Of a DNA stretch of 62,000 nt, positions 46,267 to 58,418 are shown piece by piece (the first letter of the stretch is position 1; every line of letters begins with the position of its first letter). Origin of the DNA: Cryptomeria japonica (taxonomy: Eukaryota > Streptophyta > Pinopsida > Cupressales > Cupressaceae); assembly GCF_030272615.1 (NCBI RefSeq), contig NC_081414.1, positions 230,765,733-230,827,732 of the forward strand, written 5' to 3'. The position numbers and the translations under genes were made by a program. Below the pieces are notes generated by a model, which did no database searches, was not told where the DNA came from, and saw nothing but the letters and a program-made list of their open reading frames with translations.

Positions 46267-49094
46267 TGTAATAACCCACTCTACATAACCTAAGAAATTT
46301 CAACCATTTTTTTTTAAAATAAAAAATTATTTTTTCAGTTGTGTTTGATTTAATCACATACTCTGGGCATCTATCCAATTGGATTAGGCATTCATCCATC
46401 CAGGATGAGCATCTAATTATGTGGGTTAGGCATCTGTCCATATAGGACAGGAGGTTTCATCTATCCAATACATGATAGGCATCTGTCCATATAGAACATG
46501 AGGTTTCATCTATCCAATACAGGATAAGCATTTGTCCATATAGGACAGGAGGTTTCATCTATCCAATACAGGATAGGCATCTACCCAAATGGGGTAGGCA
46601 TCTACCAACTTGGGATAGGAATTTCTCTGGCCAGAGACTTAGACTCATCGGGACCATCTGGATCCTGAGTCACTCTCTAAGAACTACACTCCTCTAATAG
46701 GAGTGCATCGAGGTCATTATCCTTAGGAGTAAATAAAATAACACAAAGCAAGCTTGAATTCCATCTCAAAAGTTGGCCTATAGCCTTGGGAAGTCAAGCG
46801 AATCTATACGATATTCCTTCTGAGTATGCCCTGAATTATCCTTTAAACCTTCAATTAGAAAAAGTATCCCAGAAACTTCACAATCCATCTACTTGTCTTA
46901 ACCAAAATCCTAGACCCCATCCCCAAATGCCTGAGTAATAGGGATAACTCCATCTCTAGATTGCCTACATACCCATTTCGGCATGGGATCAAGGCGTAAA
47001 ATATGTAGTTTTGTTTTCTAATCTATGGTTTAATGTAAACTGTTTCGGTGGGTACGCAACCCTTTCTAGGGTCAATGTCCTAGACAATTTCTCTATGGTT
47101 TCTACCCATGATGGTAGCTTCAAGCAAAGAATCAAGGTGACCTATTTCTTGTGGCTTAAAATAACTAGGTCCTAATTCTTATCATAAGCATCACCCTAGA
47201 TGCATTATCAATCAACAAAAAACATCGTCAAGATAGAATAAAATTCTAGAAGAATCATGCTCAACCAACCCTAATGGGGTTTTCTAAGGTTTAAATGAGT
47301 GGATGTAAATTCATTTAAAGATTATCTTATTAAATTATCGATCCAAGGGGTATTACCCGCCCCTTGGATTTTAACTTCCATGTGACCCTTATTGCTCCCC
47401 GATGATTTATAGGGACGATGCCACATATGTCGTTGATGCAGATTTATTAGGTGTTAAGTGCAGTAGTTCAACATGATGAAATTACCCGTAAGTGTGACCC
47501 AAAGGCACCGTAAATACCGAATGCTGCTAGGTTTTTGTTTTCACCACCTCTTCTTTAGTTATCTATCTAAGCAATAATGAGAGCTTAACACTACTAATCT
47601 TATAACAACTCGTGAAAGAACTAGTTAAAATAATCATTATCTTATTACAACAATTGCAAATAGCTAATCCCATGTAAATCGCGTAACATTAAAACAAATA
47701 AGCATTCATTTACTATGTTTAAGATTAACCATCAAACGAGGAGGATTAATGTATCTAGTTCTACAACTTGCATGATAATAATTAAAGAGGAACTTTCTTG
47801 CGCAACCACAAATAAGGGTAATTTGAAATCTAAACATAGAATCATTTGCTTATATTATTGAATGGTTAAAGAGACTATGAATCTAAACATGATCACTCAG
47901 AAGTAATGTTATTAAAGACCTTAGAAAATTTGCTTATTAAAATTAACTTAAATTGACGATCATTAAATACCATCCAACTAACCTAACAAGTCTTAAGCCA
48001 TTTAGACGAGGCTAACTACAAAGACTAGTTACAATTCAACCAAACAAATTTAATTACTTCTGAACCAAGGGGAAGATAGCACAATGGTAAATGGTTAGTT
48101 AAAACACAAATAAAGACAAACATTCAAATAAACTTAACCAAAACACCATTATACCTTTGTGAGTCTCCACTTGTTCCTTGGATTGAGATTGATGAAGTGA
48201 AGGCACCCTTGTGATTGCTCCACTTGTTGTGCTCTTTTTCTTGTTGTGGATGTGGGTTTCTCTCATTTTCTCAACAAGATTGATGGATTATTGGATTGGG
48301 TTTGGATTAGATTTGGATGAAAGGATTTGATAAAGAAGGATATAGCTTAGATGAGAGATTATTTGGGAATTATGAGGACATGATAGGGATGATAGAAGAA
48401 GATGAGAGGAGAAAGGAGAAGCATAATAATGCTATATAATATATTCCCTTTGTGAGGAAAAGAGGCTCCAATTTATAGATTCGAGGATACTAATGGAGGG
48501 TTGAGATTGATTTGATCATGAAGGGCTAGGATTGGTTTGAGGTAGTGGGCATGGATCAATGATACCTTGAAGGAATACAAAGGAAATATAAAATTCCTTG
48601 TGACATGAGTGGGGGAATTTAAAATTAGAGAATAATGGTAAGTGGGGATTAGGAAAAGTGATTTGTAGGAATCACATGACTAGGTTAATTAATTAAAATT
48701 AATTAACTGAGTGGGTTTAGAGGAAATAATTATTGGAGGGACTTTAGAAGAATAGGGAAATAATTAATTTATTTGATAAATTAATTATTGGAAATTAGTG
48801 ACAGGATTAATTAAATTATATTTAATAAACACTGAGAGGTATAAGGATAGCAAAAATAAATCAATTAATTATGTTGACAGGCTTAAATTGATTAAATAAT
48901 TCTCATTTAAATTATGTTTTCAAGTGTGTATGTGTGTGTCCATTATTTAATCCTCTTTATTATAAATTAGCTTTTTCAACCATATTGAATAAATTCATTT
49001 CTAACATAACCACAAAATGCTATAATAATAATAATAATAATAATAACAATAGTAGTAGCAAGTTTTATCAAAAAGGTAAAGGAGGGTTATGACA
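46267..49094 (-). repeat. Chromovirus 5' LTR (right copy)
   Basis: 2828 bp. Relative to the left copy it has three instead of one copies of a 49-bp unit (46431, 46480 and 46529, text GTCCATATAG) and one instead of three of the 84-bp unit. Many substitutions separate the two LTRs, so the insertion is old. TATA box at 48470-48478. Confidence 0.95.
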
Positions 49095-49099
49095 CTTAA

Positions 49100-52000
49100 T
49101 GTCTTTGAAATCTCATAACTAGTCACAGATAAAAGAAGAAGGACAATCAACTTAACACTAAGTCACTGATAAACCATATTGCTACTATCACAAACATACC
49201 TTAAAGATCACAAAGCAATATAAAAATAATAGGGACATGATAATTACAAAAGACAAGATGAAGGATGGGAACCCTGCACATTCAATGTATCCCTTTCACC
49301 ATGACAAAGGTATCATTGTCCATGACAGTCACTGTAGTATGAGACAATCATCCTAAAAGACATATGTGAACAATAAAACAGAAAATGCAATCACATTTGC
49401 AACTCAGAGGACAATATAGTGTGTAAAAGAGAGAAATTTTTGATCCTACATCAACAATCATAAGTATAGTCACAAAAAGAGCTAACATATATCATTTGAA
49501 ACCTCTAGACCTCCAAAGTTAGAAGAAGCAATGACAAGGAGATCTTTAGCAATGTCAGACAATCATATTCTAAAAAAGACAGTAATAGCATAGTTTCAAG
49601 AAATAGATATACAATTTCAAAAGCAGTCTTATGTATAGTGAGCATCATTATGACAATAAAAGACAATACTATTACAAAGTATAGGGCAGCTACTTCAAAG
49701 ACATGACAGTCTTATACATCTAGAGAAGTCAATGGGATTAAATATAACAATCATTCATGTGAAGTGTAAGAATAGTCTCATCCCGTGAAAACCCTCAAAA
49801 GAGTCAACTAACTTATGTAGCAAGAGAGACACAAATAAAGCAATAAGAAAACATAAAAAAATCATATAAACAGATCATAATCAAGTCATAGAACTTTTGG
49901 AAATCATCTAGTGATCATTATATTATCATCAAAGAACATCTGATAGTTAACTGGTTACATGCAAGCTACAAGCCAGAAATAACCCAACCGGGACTCCAAA
50001 GATTAATCAGATCACAACATGTGAATCTCAATCCTTATTCTAAGTTCTAATTCCTATACCCTTACAAATGATTACATAACATTATATTTATAGCCACCGA
50101 AACATATTTGAGTCGGCCTCAAAAGATTACATTCACTAATGCAGGAAAATGAAATGTGTAATTAGGTCGGCCCTAAAATTTAAGAGATCTTTCTGGAAAA
50201 TAACAACCAAGAGTTGCAGACTAGCAGGAAGGTTGGCCACATATCGAGGAACATCGGACAAGACCCAAGATGGATCCACATGCCAAGAATCACACTGGTA
50301 ATCAAGGAAAACCAATAGGTAAGCACAAGAATTATTCCAGAAACCCATAAACAACTAGACGCGATAATATACCAGAGAAGAACCCAAATGAACCAGAAAT
50401 ATGGAATCAACCACATGAAACCACCAGGAAATTGTAAACAAGATCTACCACGAAGAACAAGCAACTAACGGTACATACCGGTAAGAATACTGAAACTGCA
50501 CAAATAACTAAACAAGAAAGGAAATGTTATTTTTGGTTGATGCAAGATTTCTCACCGATCGGGGATGCTCTTGCATCAGAAGTGTAAGAACAGTCTCATC
50601 CATCAAATACAAAAATCATCCCCAAAGTCATCACAGACCTAGACCCTTACAAGGAAGCATTATGATAGTCACATTAAGGAAAATCTCCAAAGTCATTACA
50701 ACAAAAATCAAAGAGCAAGTGCATTTGATTAGACATCAAGAAGCCATTATTGCATAAATAAAATATTCAGAGACAAACTTTCAAGGTGCTGAGATTGGTG
50801 GACTGAGGAGGATCTATGACTAAAGAGTAGTAATTTGTAATGAAGGTTGCAATAATCAAGCAAGGCATTAAACAGTTACTAGTCAAATACCTTAAAGACA
50901 ACATAGCTAAAGTTGAAGCCATTTCTTCAAGAACATCAAAGACTCAAGTTCAGAGTCATTTAGCAGGTAGGTTCATTTAATGACACTACCCTTGTTATGT
51001 AGAGAAATGATATTCAAACAGTTCTTTCCATATGGAGCAATCCTAAATCATGTAAAATACAGTGAGAATATACAAATGTCCACCTTAAGACTATCATAGT
51101 ATAATCAACAGAGGAGATTTCTTTATGGAGATTATAGATCAGTCACAATGAAAGTATAAGTGCAATCTAAACTTGATATTGACATTGGAATAATGATTAA
51201 GTGTTGTCATAGTTTATGTCACAGTATTCAAAGGAGAAGCCCTTTCCAGGGAGCATTTTTTAATATACTGTAGTAAGCATATAAGTAGCTAAGCGACCAT
51301 AAAGATCAAACATAATGAAGCAGACCCAGAAGTGAAAACTAAATATCAAAAAATCCCATGCATATATATGCTAATATTTTGCTTACATCTGTGTATATAT
51401 AAAGGGTTTTACCCAAAACTCTAAACATATACAAAAGTAAAGCCAACAGTGCCACCAAATTAGTCCAAAAAAAAAACATTGATATTGCACAGATTCAGTC
51501 ATGATAGAACCACTCAGAGAGAACATGTATAAGGAGTCATGCCATATAGAAACCTAGGTCATTCAAAGAAGCATCTTTCCAAGGTAATCATAGAAGTAAT
51601 ACAAAGATATCAAAAAATAAATCCTCAAGACGATTGCAAACTAGTAGTAGGGTTTCTATTTTTAAGTTCTCCTTATATAAAATGCAGTGGAACCTTAGGC
51701 ACATAAATATTACAGTTGTCATAACAACTAGATGAATGCAAAGATACAAAAATCAGTGAGATCAGTGTTACAACATAAATGAGAATATAGCTTGAACACA
51801 GAAAAGGGCCCAGAAAGCAATGTAAGCACAAGAACAAAAATCATCATTACCACACTCACAGAAACTTTTTGGGGTTTCTACTGGAAAAGAATAAATGACA
51901 TAAAGCCAACAACCCTCATGAATTTTTCAGAAAATAAAACAATGACAAGGGTTTCGCAATATGACTACAAAGATCTACCTTCTTTTTCTTTTCAAGAAAG

Positions 52001-52487
52001 GATTGCAGGAAATAAAGCAAGATTTCAGCACATGATATTATCGATGCCTTTCACAAATGAGTGGCTGATATAAAAGAGAATACAAAGAGACAACAACATG
52101 TAAAAATAAAAGAATCCGAGTGCATACCAAGTCAGGAAAAGTTCCAGTTGGGGTCACTGTTGAAGCATAAATTCCAGCCTCGAAATCTCAGTCGAATCTT
52201 TTTTTCGAACCCTAGTTGTGCATGGTGGCCACCAGATAGAGAGTAGAAGCTTCTCGAGTCCGACATAAAAGAAAGGATGAAATGAAAATATTTTTTAGGG
52301 TTTCATACCCTTTTATCTCACAGGCCCTATCTTCTCTTTGGGCTTTTATTTTATTTTGCTAAATTTAAATCTGTATGTAATGAGTGAACCCATGTCATTG
52401 TGACTTTAAGTCATATCTAGGCACAATGGCCCCATGCAATAGGGCAAGAGCTATTATGCTCTTTAAAAAGATTAAACATTGTAATAT
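49100..52487. other. A-rich non-coding stretch, right half, with possible LTR remnant
   Basis: Continues the A-rich block at 34900-37284. No gene recognised. At about 50000-50578 the text differs. A minus-strand GGCTATAAATATAATG (about 50084-50099) looks like a TATA box. A perfect 10-bp inverted repeat TGATGCAAGA (50538-50547) and TCTTGCATCA (50569-50578) lies around the palindrome CCGATCGG. This may be a decayed LTR, but no ends or target duplication could be defined. Confidence 0.45.
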
Positions 52488-52549
52488 AACTTCAATATAT
52501 TATTATTAAGGTTATTTTTATAAAACCTCAATAATAATATATTAAAGTT
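52488..52549. repeat. 62-nt hairpin, 26-bp stem
   Basis: Two 26-nt arms starting AACTTCAATATATTATTATT pair with two mismatches across a 10-nt loop (ATTTTTATAA). The stem is very AT-rich. It could be a MITE relic or a precursor-like foldback. No target duplication was recognised. Confidence 0.7.
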
Positions 52550-54795
52550 ATAAATTCATATCATATTTTTAATTTTATAATTAAATATAACTCTACTAAG
52601 ATTAATCATTAAAGTGTTAATAGAATTATATCGAATTATAAAATAAGTTACTTCAAGTTCTTAAAGAAAGGATGAAGACATGTAGATTTATGCAAAGAAG
52701 GGGTTTTTCTTAGCGCTATATTTAGCATATGCAACATGTAGTATCTTCAGCGGGGAGGGGTTTATTTTTTAGTTCACATAGCTATATTTGGCTTCACATG
52801 CAAAATTTTTGATAGAGAGAGTAGTGTTTTTTCATATCACTATTTTTAGCAGAGGCAACAGTTCTATTTACGAAAGGGGATGACTTTTTCATGCAACATC
52901 AATTAGAAGCCTATTTTCAGCATTGGAGGCTATTTTTGGCAGATCTATGCATGAGTTTTTTAGGCTATTTTGGGTAATTTCGCCCAAGGCTTTTTCTCAT
53001 GCATCTTTTCTATTTTAGGGTTTTTGAAGGAGATGAACTTCATAGGTTCTATATATTCTTCTCACTCCTTTTTTCCCTCTAGTTCTTTCTTTTTGCTTAC
53101 ACATACAACAAAAAGCATTGTATCTCAACACTTAGCTATTTTTTAGTTATTGTAATAGAGTTATATTTCATTCAGTTTTGCAATACAGATTATTTCCTTG
53201 TCAATATTTTTTGCTTTCAATTATCAGGTGAGCGTTATGACAAATTTATTGTGATTTTTACAATCCTTTGCTCTGTCACGCCTTTGCTTTGCAGAAGTAG
53301 GAAAATTTCATAGTGATTCGGGTTGTGGGTTGTGTTCACCTAGTTTTTTAGCTCCTTGCATGTTGTGAAAATTTACTTTTCCTTCATGCAAAAGTTGGAT
53401 AGCTTCGAAGCTCTTCACAAATTATTTATGAATTGAGTGGTCTATTTGACTTGTGAAGTGTTTTATTTAGTATTGCAACTGTTATAGTTTTAGTGCAGTG
53501 GTTTAAAACTCCATAATTTTCGTGTATCACCTCCATTAGGATAGTTTTTTCGTTATATGCAAGTTGTTGGTGCCCAAAAATGGGTTTACACTGATTCAAG
53601 GCATAGACCAAGTTGTTTTCTTCTAAAATATCTATGGAAAGCCACTTCCAACTGTTTAATATTCTTCAGACTTGGACCAACAATAACAAGGATGCGAGAT
53701 CGTTCTGTACTTTAGGCTCTGCAGAACCAGGGAGGGTGATCCCCGTACCTATTTGTGATTTTACGCCACACTCACAAATCGTGCATGAAACAAAGAAGAT
53801 AATCTCATATAAAGACACAACAATAAGGGAGAATGCGCTTAGGAATGGCAAATTCCTTAGTGATCCTCAACCAGTTTGGAGCATGAGATGATTAATACAC
53901 ATGACAACATTCATGTAAAATGAAAGTATTCTTATATTCAATAGGTTATAGCAAACCAGTGGTGATTCCGAATAGTAAATAAATACCAAGGCATTCACTT
54001 GACTATGATCAGTGCCTTATTCCATTGGGTACATGAATTCATACTGCATTAAACTGTACTTCTGATAGAATTTATCTCACAACATATAACCTAAGATAAT
54101 ATTGCCTTGAAACACATCATATTTGTAATCCCTACCCATAACTACTTATCAAAATCCTTGTAAATATCCCTATCACTGTGCAATTTTATTTAAGCACATA
54201 ATTGACCCGTTAGACCAAAGCATGAATAAAAGTGCATACACCGCAATAGTCCAACAAATGATAAAATCCTTGATAATATGCATTCAAAACATGATAGAAA
54301 AATACAGTGGAGAGAAGTGGGTTTAAATTATATATTTATTGAATAATTCAGCTGCCTCTATAAGAATACAATCCATACATAACTCCTTCAAGAACCTGCA
54401 AAAATTGCAAACACAAGACTCTTTCTATTTTGCTCTGTAAAATAACCTTTTAAAACCTTTTTGTTTCACCTAGACTTTGCTATTTGGAAATAGAAATTCG
54501 GAACACTCAAGGGACCAAAAATCTAAACCCCATCTCATAGCCCTGAATTCCCTTTTATAAAAAACAAGGGAGCAAATAAGCTTCGTGCTAGAGGAGACAC
54601 CTGCCATCTTAGAATGACTACTCATAACTGCATTCTGTTATACAAACATTCATCCTCGAACTCGCTTATGCAGGATCAAAGTATGTAGTTGTCTTCTTCA
54701 AAAATCATGATGAAAATTACCATCAGCTTGTTATACAGGTTCAAAAATATCTGCCACTAGAAGATAAAAATAGTTATGCAAACTGTTTACAACTT
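52550..54795. other. Non-coding, possible decayed LTR with plus-strand promoter
   Basis: Degenerate repeats of GCTATTTTTAGC/GCTATATTTGGC type occur at about 52715-52980. A plus-strand TTCTATATATTC box at about 53047 is followed by a T/C-rich stretch, which resembles an LTR promoter region. A 92-codon plus-strand frame at 53613-53891 has no feature I recognise. Nothing here is certain. Confidence 0.35.
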
Positions 54796-57643
54796 TCATT
54801 CATCATTCAAATACATGCTACTCCACACACTATAGTATTCATCGGATGGCCAATTGAAATTCATGACTTCATCAACTTTTGCCCTTTATAGAATATACTT
54901 AACAACTACTTGGTTTGCCTCTCTTTCAAAAAATTCAAAAAATAATCCTGTAGCAATTATTTTATCCATGCTATCCTCCAGCATATCCATATTTAGCCCT
55001 TTACAAATCATTTCCACCTGGGTATTGATGACTCTTTCTGCCTCTTCCTTCCAAAATTGTAAAGGCTTGACTGCCCCTTATCTATCTTCAATTTCTGGCA
55101 AAAGAGTTTGTTCTAATTCACTAAAACTCTTCATCAATTCCCTTACCTTTCTTTCTACATTCTCTACCAAAATTTGGGCTTCCTGCATTGATTTTACCAA
55201 CAAATATGTTGGTTGGAGTGCATGTGGTCTCTCAACATGAAATTTAGAGGCCATGGACATCATTCTAAGCTCATTTTCTCTTTACAACTATTTTGTAAAC
55301 AAGGAAATTTCCACTTCTTTAGCATCATTAAACTTTTGAATAGCATTAAAAAGTAAAGAATATAAGGGCATGGATACTGTTTAACCTGCTATCAACTTTC
55401 TCATTCAAATGAGTTAGCACTGATCTAACTATATCCTTTTGCTGCTCGACTGATTGTTTTTCTGATTCTTTTAGTTATTTTCTAATTCAATAATCTTCTC
55501 TAAAAGCTGAGACTCATTTGGTTCAGTTGATCTTGTAGTATCAGGCTCACCATCATCATCATAGGGGACTAATGCCATACTAGGGAAATTAGTACTTGTA
55601 TTTAGTTGAACTGCTTCTCCTCCCTAGACCACAGGTGGTGACTTGGATGTGGATGGCTCGGATGGCCCTGTAAATGCAGGATAGGAAACCTTTATTTTTC
55701 CTTTCTCGAGGAGTTACACTCTCGTTTGCAACTCCACACACAATTTTTGAGATGCATTATAATCATTAAAAAGCTTGTCAAAATTTCTTATCAGCTCAAC
55801 CTTCTTTGAAGCTTCCTTTTTTGCGCTCTCATGTGCCAGCTTAGCAACATAAACATTTAACTGTTTAGCCTCTACACTTGATGTGTCAGATGCTCTTTTT
55901 ATAATTAATCTTCCCCTTTAGTTGGGGTTTAAATCACTAATGTTAGGCTTCCTAGGTCCTTCCTCTAGTGCCCATATTGCCAAGGTTGCATAAGCATCTA
56001 CAAAATCTGATCATCCTAATGCTAACCTTGCTTCTTTGTTTGGATTGGAAGGATGATCCTTTGATTTCCTAATTGTATCAAATGCCACTACATCTGCTAT
56101 GTCCCACTCTAGCAAGATCAAGACTCTAGCCCGATTTACAATTTTCCTACCCTCATCAGCAGTGATTTCCTTAAATTCTTCCTTCATTTCACTCTTTACT
56201 TCCTCTTGGTTTTCTTGATCTGATGTCTGGCTTTTGGGCCTTCTTCTCAATAATTCTTCTTTTGTACTCTTCAATCTTCGTCTTCCATACTAACTACAAA
56301 AAGGCTAGGCTCCTTACAAAAGCATCATCCTCAAGGAATTTATCACATGCCTCCTTTCTTGCATCTTTGAAGGCTTTACCTTAGATATCCAAGGGAGTAA
56401 GATCCAACACCAAATTAGGAGGTAATGCAGGAATACCAAATTGCATTTCTGCACTTGTTGCCATGAACCTGTCTTCCTCCGTTTGTTCCTCACCCTGCCT
56501 TACTGGCAAAAAAGATATAGCTAAGGGCGAAGGACTTTTATCAGAATCTTCAAGATCAATGATCTTGACTCCTTGAAGAGGCTTAGTTTGTATCTTGGGG
56601 AAAGGCTCTGAACTCAACATCTTCTTACCCTTTCTCCTTATCAATCTTCCATTGTCATTGATACTATCCTCTTCATCACTTGTTTCTTCTCTTGCTCTTT
56701 TGTGAGAAGATTCCTGAATAGGCCTCCCTGTTACCATGCCACCTGCTATTTGGGATAAAGGAGGTTGTGAGCTTGATTGTTTCCGACCATGAACTTCTTC
56801 AACTTTGGCTATCTTATCCTTTAAAATCTTCTTCAACTCATCAAAATTTTTCACAAAAAAATCAATCTTGGCACAAAATGGGGAAAAATCCTTTAATGGG
56901 TCATATTTGGGATCCATCTTTTAGATAGCAACCCATAATTTTCTAAAGATTATACACTTCTCTTTTCTCCATTCCTGAGTCATGGAGTCAAATTCATTCC
57001 TAATTAAGTCTTCAAGAAAATTATGCACATGGGGTAACAAAGTTCCTTTTATTATTGTTTTAAAAGTTTTGTAAAAACCCTTAGGATCACCATTTCCAGC
57101 TATACTCACCCCCAAATGATATGGAGCAAAGAATTTGTGGAAGTGCTCATATCCTCCCTTTAGAATTACAAAGTAATGGATAATAGTGTAATCTGGGAAA
57201 ATTGTTCCTTTTCCCTTTCCCTTTAAATCCTTATCCTGAATGCATCCCATTTGCCACATCACCTCAACAAAACCCATTCTCAGAGGAATGTTGAAGGGCA
57301 GTACATGTGGCTGTCCGAAGAAACCATAGATCCTAATAATAGTACTTATAGAGTAAGGGATAAAATCCCCCCCAGCACTAGTACATTCAAAGCTGATTTT
57401 CGATGGCCGTTTGTCGGATTTGCGATGAATTTTCGTCAGAGTGCCGACAAAATCAACCATAAAAAACTCAGCGTCAGATTGGTCGATGATGCCATGCCCA
57501 TCAGAAATACGACAATCCAATGGACTCTGCCAATGGTCAAAGAAGTCGTTGGAATCAGTAGATTTCATCGCAAAGCCAATGATGATTTGGAACTTTGCAC
57601 CAATGGTGATGTTGTTTATCCGACGCTTGTGTCGTCGGTCCAT
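54796..57643 (-). pseudogene. Decayed long reading frame, about 930 codons, unrecognised protein
   Basis: On the minus strand 56921-57643 and 56381-56917 are in one frame, separated by a single TAA. The frame goes on through a TAA and a TAG to about 56270. A frameshift then leads to 56011-56274 and, in that frame, on to 54796 with about seven more stops and local frameshifts near 55480 and 55370. It closes at TGA 54796-54798. Layout: an N-terminal aromatic-rich part (YSISTIIRIYGFFGQPHVLP, FFAPYHLGVSIAGNGDPKGF); an acidic/basic linker with EETSDEED and RRKGKKM, a possible nuclear signal; then helical Lys/Glu-rich coiled-coil-like sequence; and a C-terminus with FNWPSDEYYSVW. No RT, integrase, transposase or zinc knuckle is seen. 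It could be the gag-like or accessory protein of the element whose primer site is at 60826, or a degraded host gene. Confidence 0.6.
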
Positions 57644-57963
57644 TCGGAGACATCGACAACCGTCCGACTATGAAGTGTCATCGCACGTACAACATCCTCA
57701 TCAGATGTTTGTGTGGTTTGAGTCAGAAGTGCGACGACTCCAGAACATTTCACTGATGAGAACGATGTATGTCCGCCAATTACATTGTCGGTCGAAAGCT
57801 TGGTATTCGTTGTAATTTCGATGATGATAATTTTTATCAAAAAAAATAATTATTATCTAGTCATTGATATGTACAACGAATGATATTCTTTCCCCACCAC
57901 CTACCAGTAGGGGCATAGGTTTGAGGATAATATGAGGTGCATGGTTTCAAGCTAATATGATCA
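57644..57963. other. Sequence between the long frame and the foldback
   Basis: CG-containing text (CGTCGG, CCGACG, CGACGACTCC) continues from the 5' part of the long frame. A minus-strand frame at 57616-57840 is open but lies in a different phase. The true start of the protein may be here. Confidence 0.35.
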
Positions 57964-58418
57964 GGCGCACCATGGTTGAGATGGTCCAACTCCCTAGTCT
58001 CACTCTATGACTAAGCTCATGCCATATCTAAATCAAAGACATCTCAAATACATCATTGGTGGAAAGCTACAAAATGCCATTTTCATACATAAGCAAGACA
58101 TACACAATTGAGCAAAATCACCAAGAGAACGATAAAAGGTGTGTTTGAGATCATTGTCCTAATTGTGGTGTGGTCACGAAGAGATCATCGTAAATTTGTC
58201 AACCTCTTTGTGACCACACCACAATTAGGACAATGATCTCAAACACACTTTATTCTCTCGGTGATTGTGCCCAATTGTGTATGTCTTGCTTATGTATGAA
58301 AATGGCATTTTGCAACTTTCCACTGATGATGTATTTGAGATGTCTTTGAATTAGATATGGCATGAGCTTAGTCGTAGAGTGAGACTAGGGAGTTGGACCA
58401 TCTCAACCATGGTGCACC
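57964..58418. mobile_element. Foldback element / long inverted repeat, 455 bp
   Basis: Arms 57964-58183 and 58204-58418 are reverse complements with few mismatches and a net length difference of 5 nt, separated by a 20-nt loop (58184-58203). Outer ends are GGCGCACCATGGTTGAG and its near complement CAACCATGGTGCACC. There is no open frame and no clear target duplication. It could be a foldback-type MITE or a local inverted duplication. Its transcript would form a 215-bp duplex. Confidence 0.85.

Larger units (their letters stand above)
37290..49094 (-). mobile_element. Ty3/gypsy chromovirus, complete structure, inactive
   Basis: LTRs at 37290-40175 and 46267-49094 and the perfect duplication CTTAA at 37285-37289 and 49095-49099 define an 11.8 kb element. 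That length includes a nested solo LTR. On the minus strand the order is LTR, iMet primer site, gag with zinc knuckle, protease, RT, RNase H, integrase, chromodomain, polypurine tract, LTR. This order plus the C-terminal chromodomain defines a chromovirus; the long LTRs suggest the Tekay/Del group (inference). It is inactivated by stops, frameshifts, the insertion, and substitutions in RNase H and integrase. Confidence 0.96.

Noticed and set aside
53613-53891. 92-codon plus-strand frame
   Set aside because: No recognised motif. A faint similarity of its DNA to about 60090-60130 suggests shared repeat sequence, not a gene.
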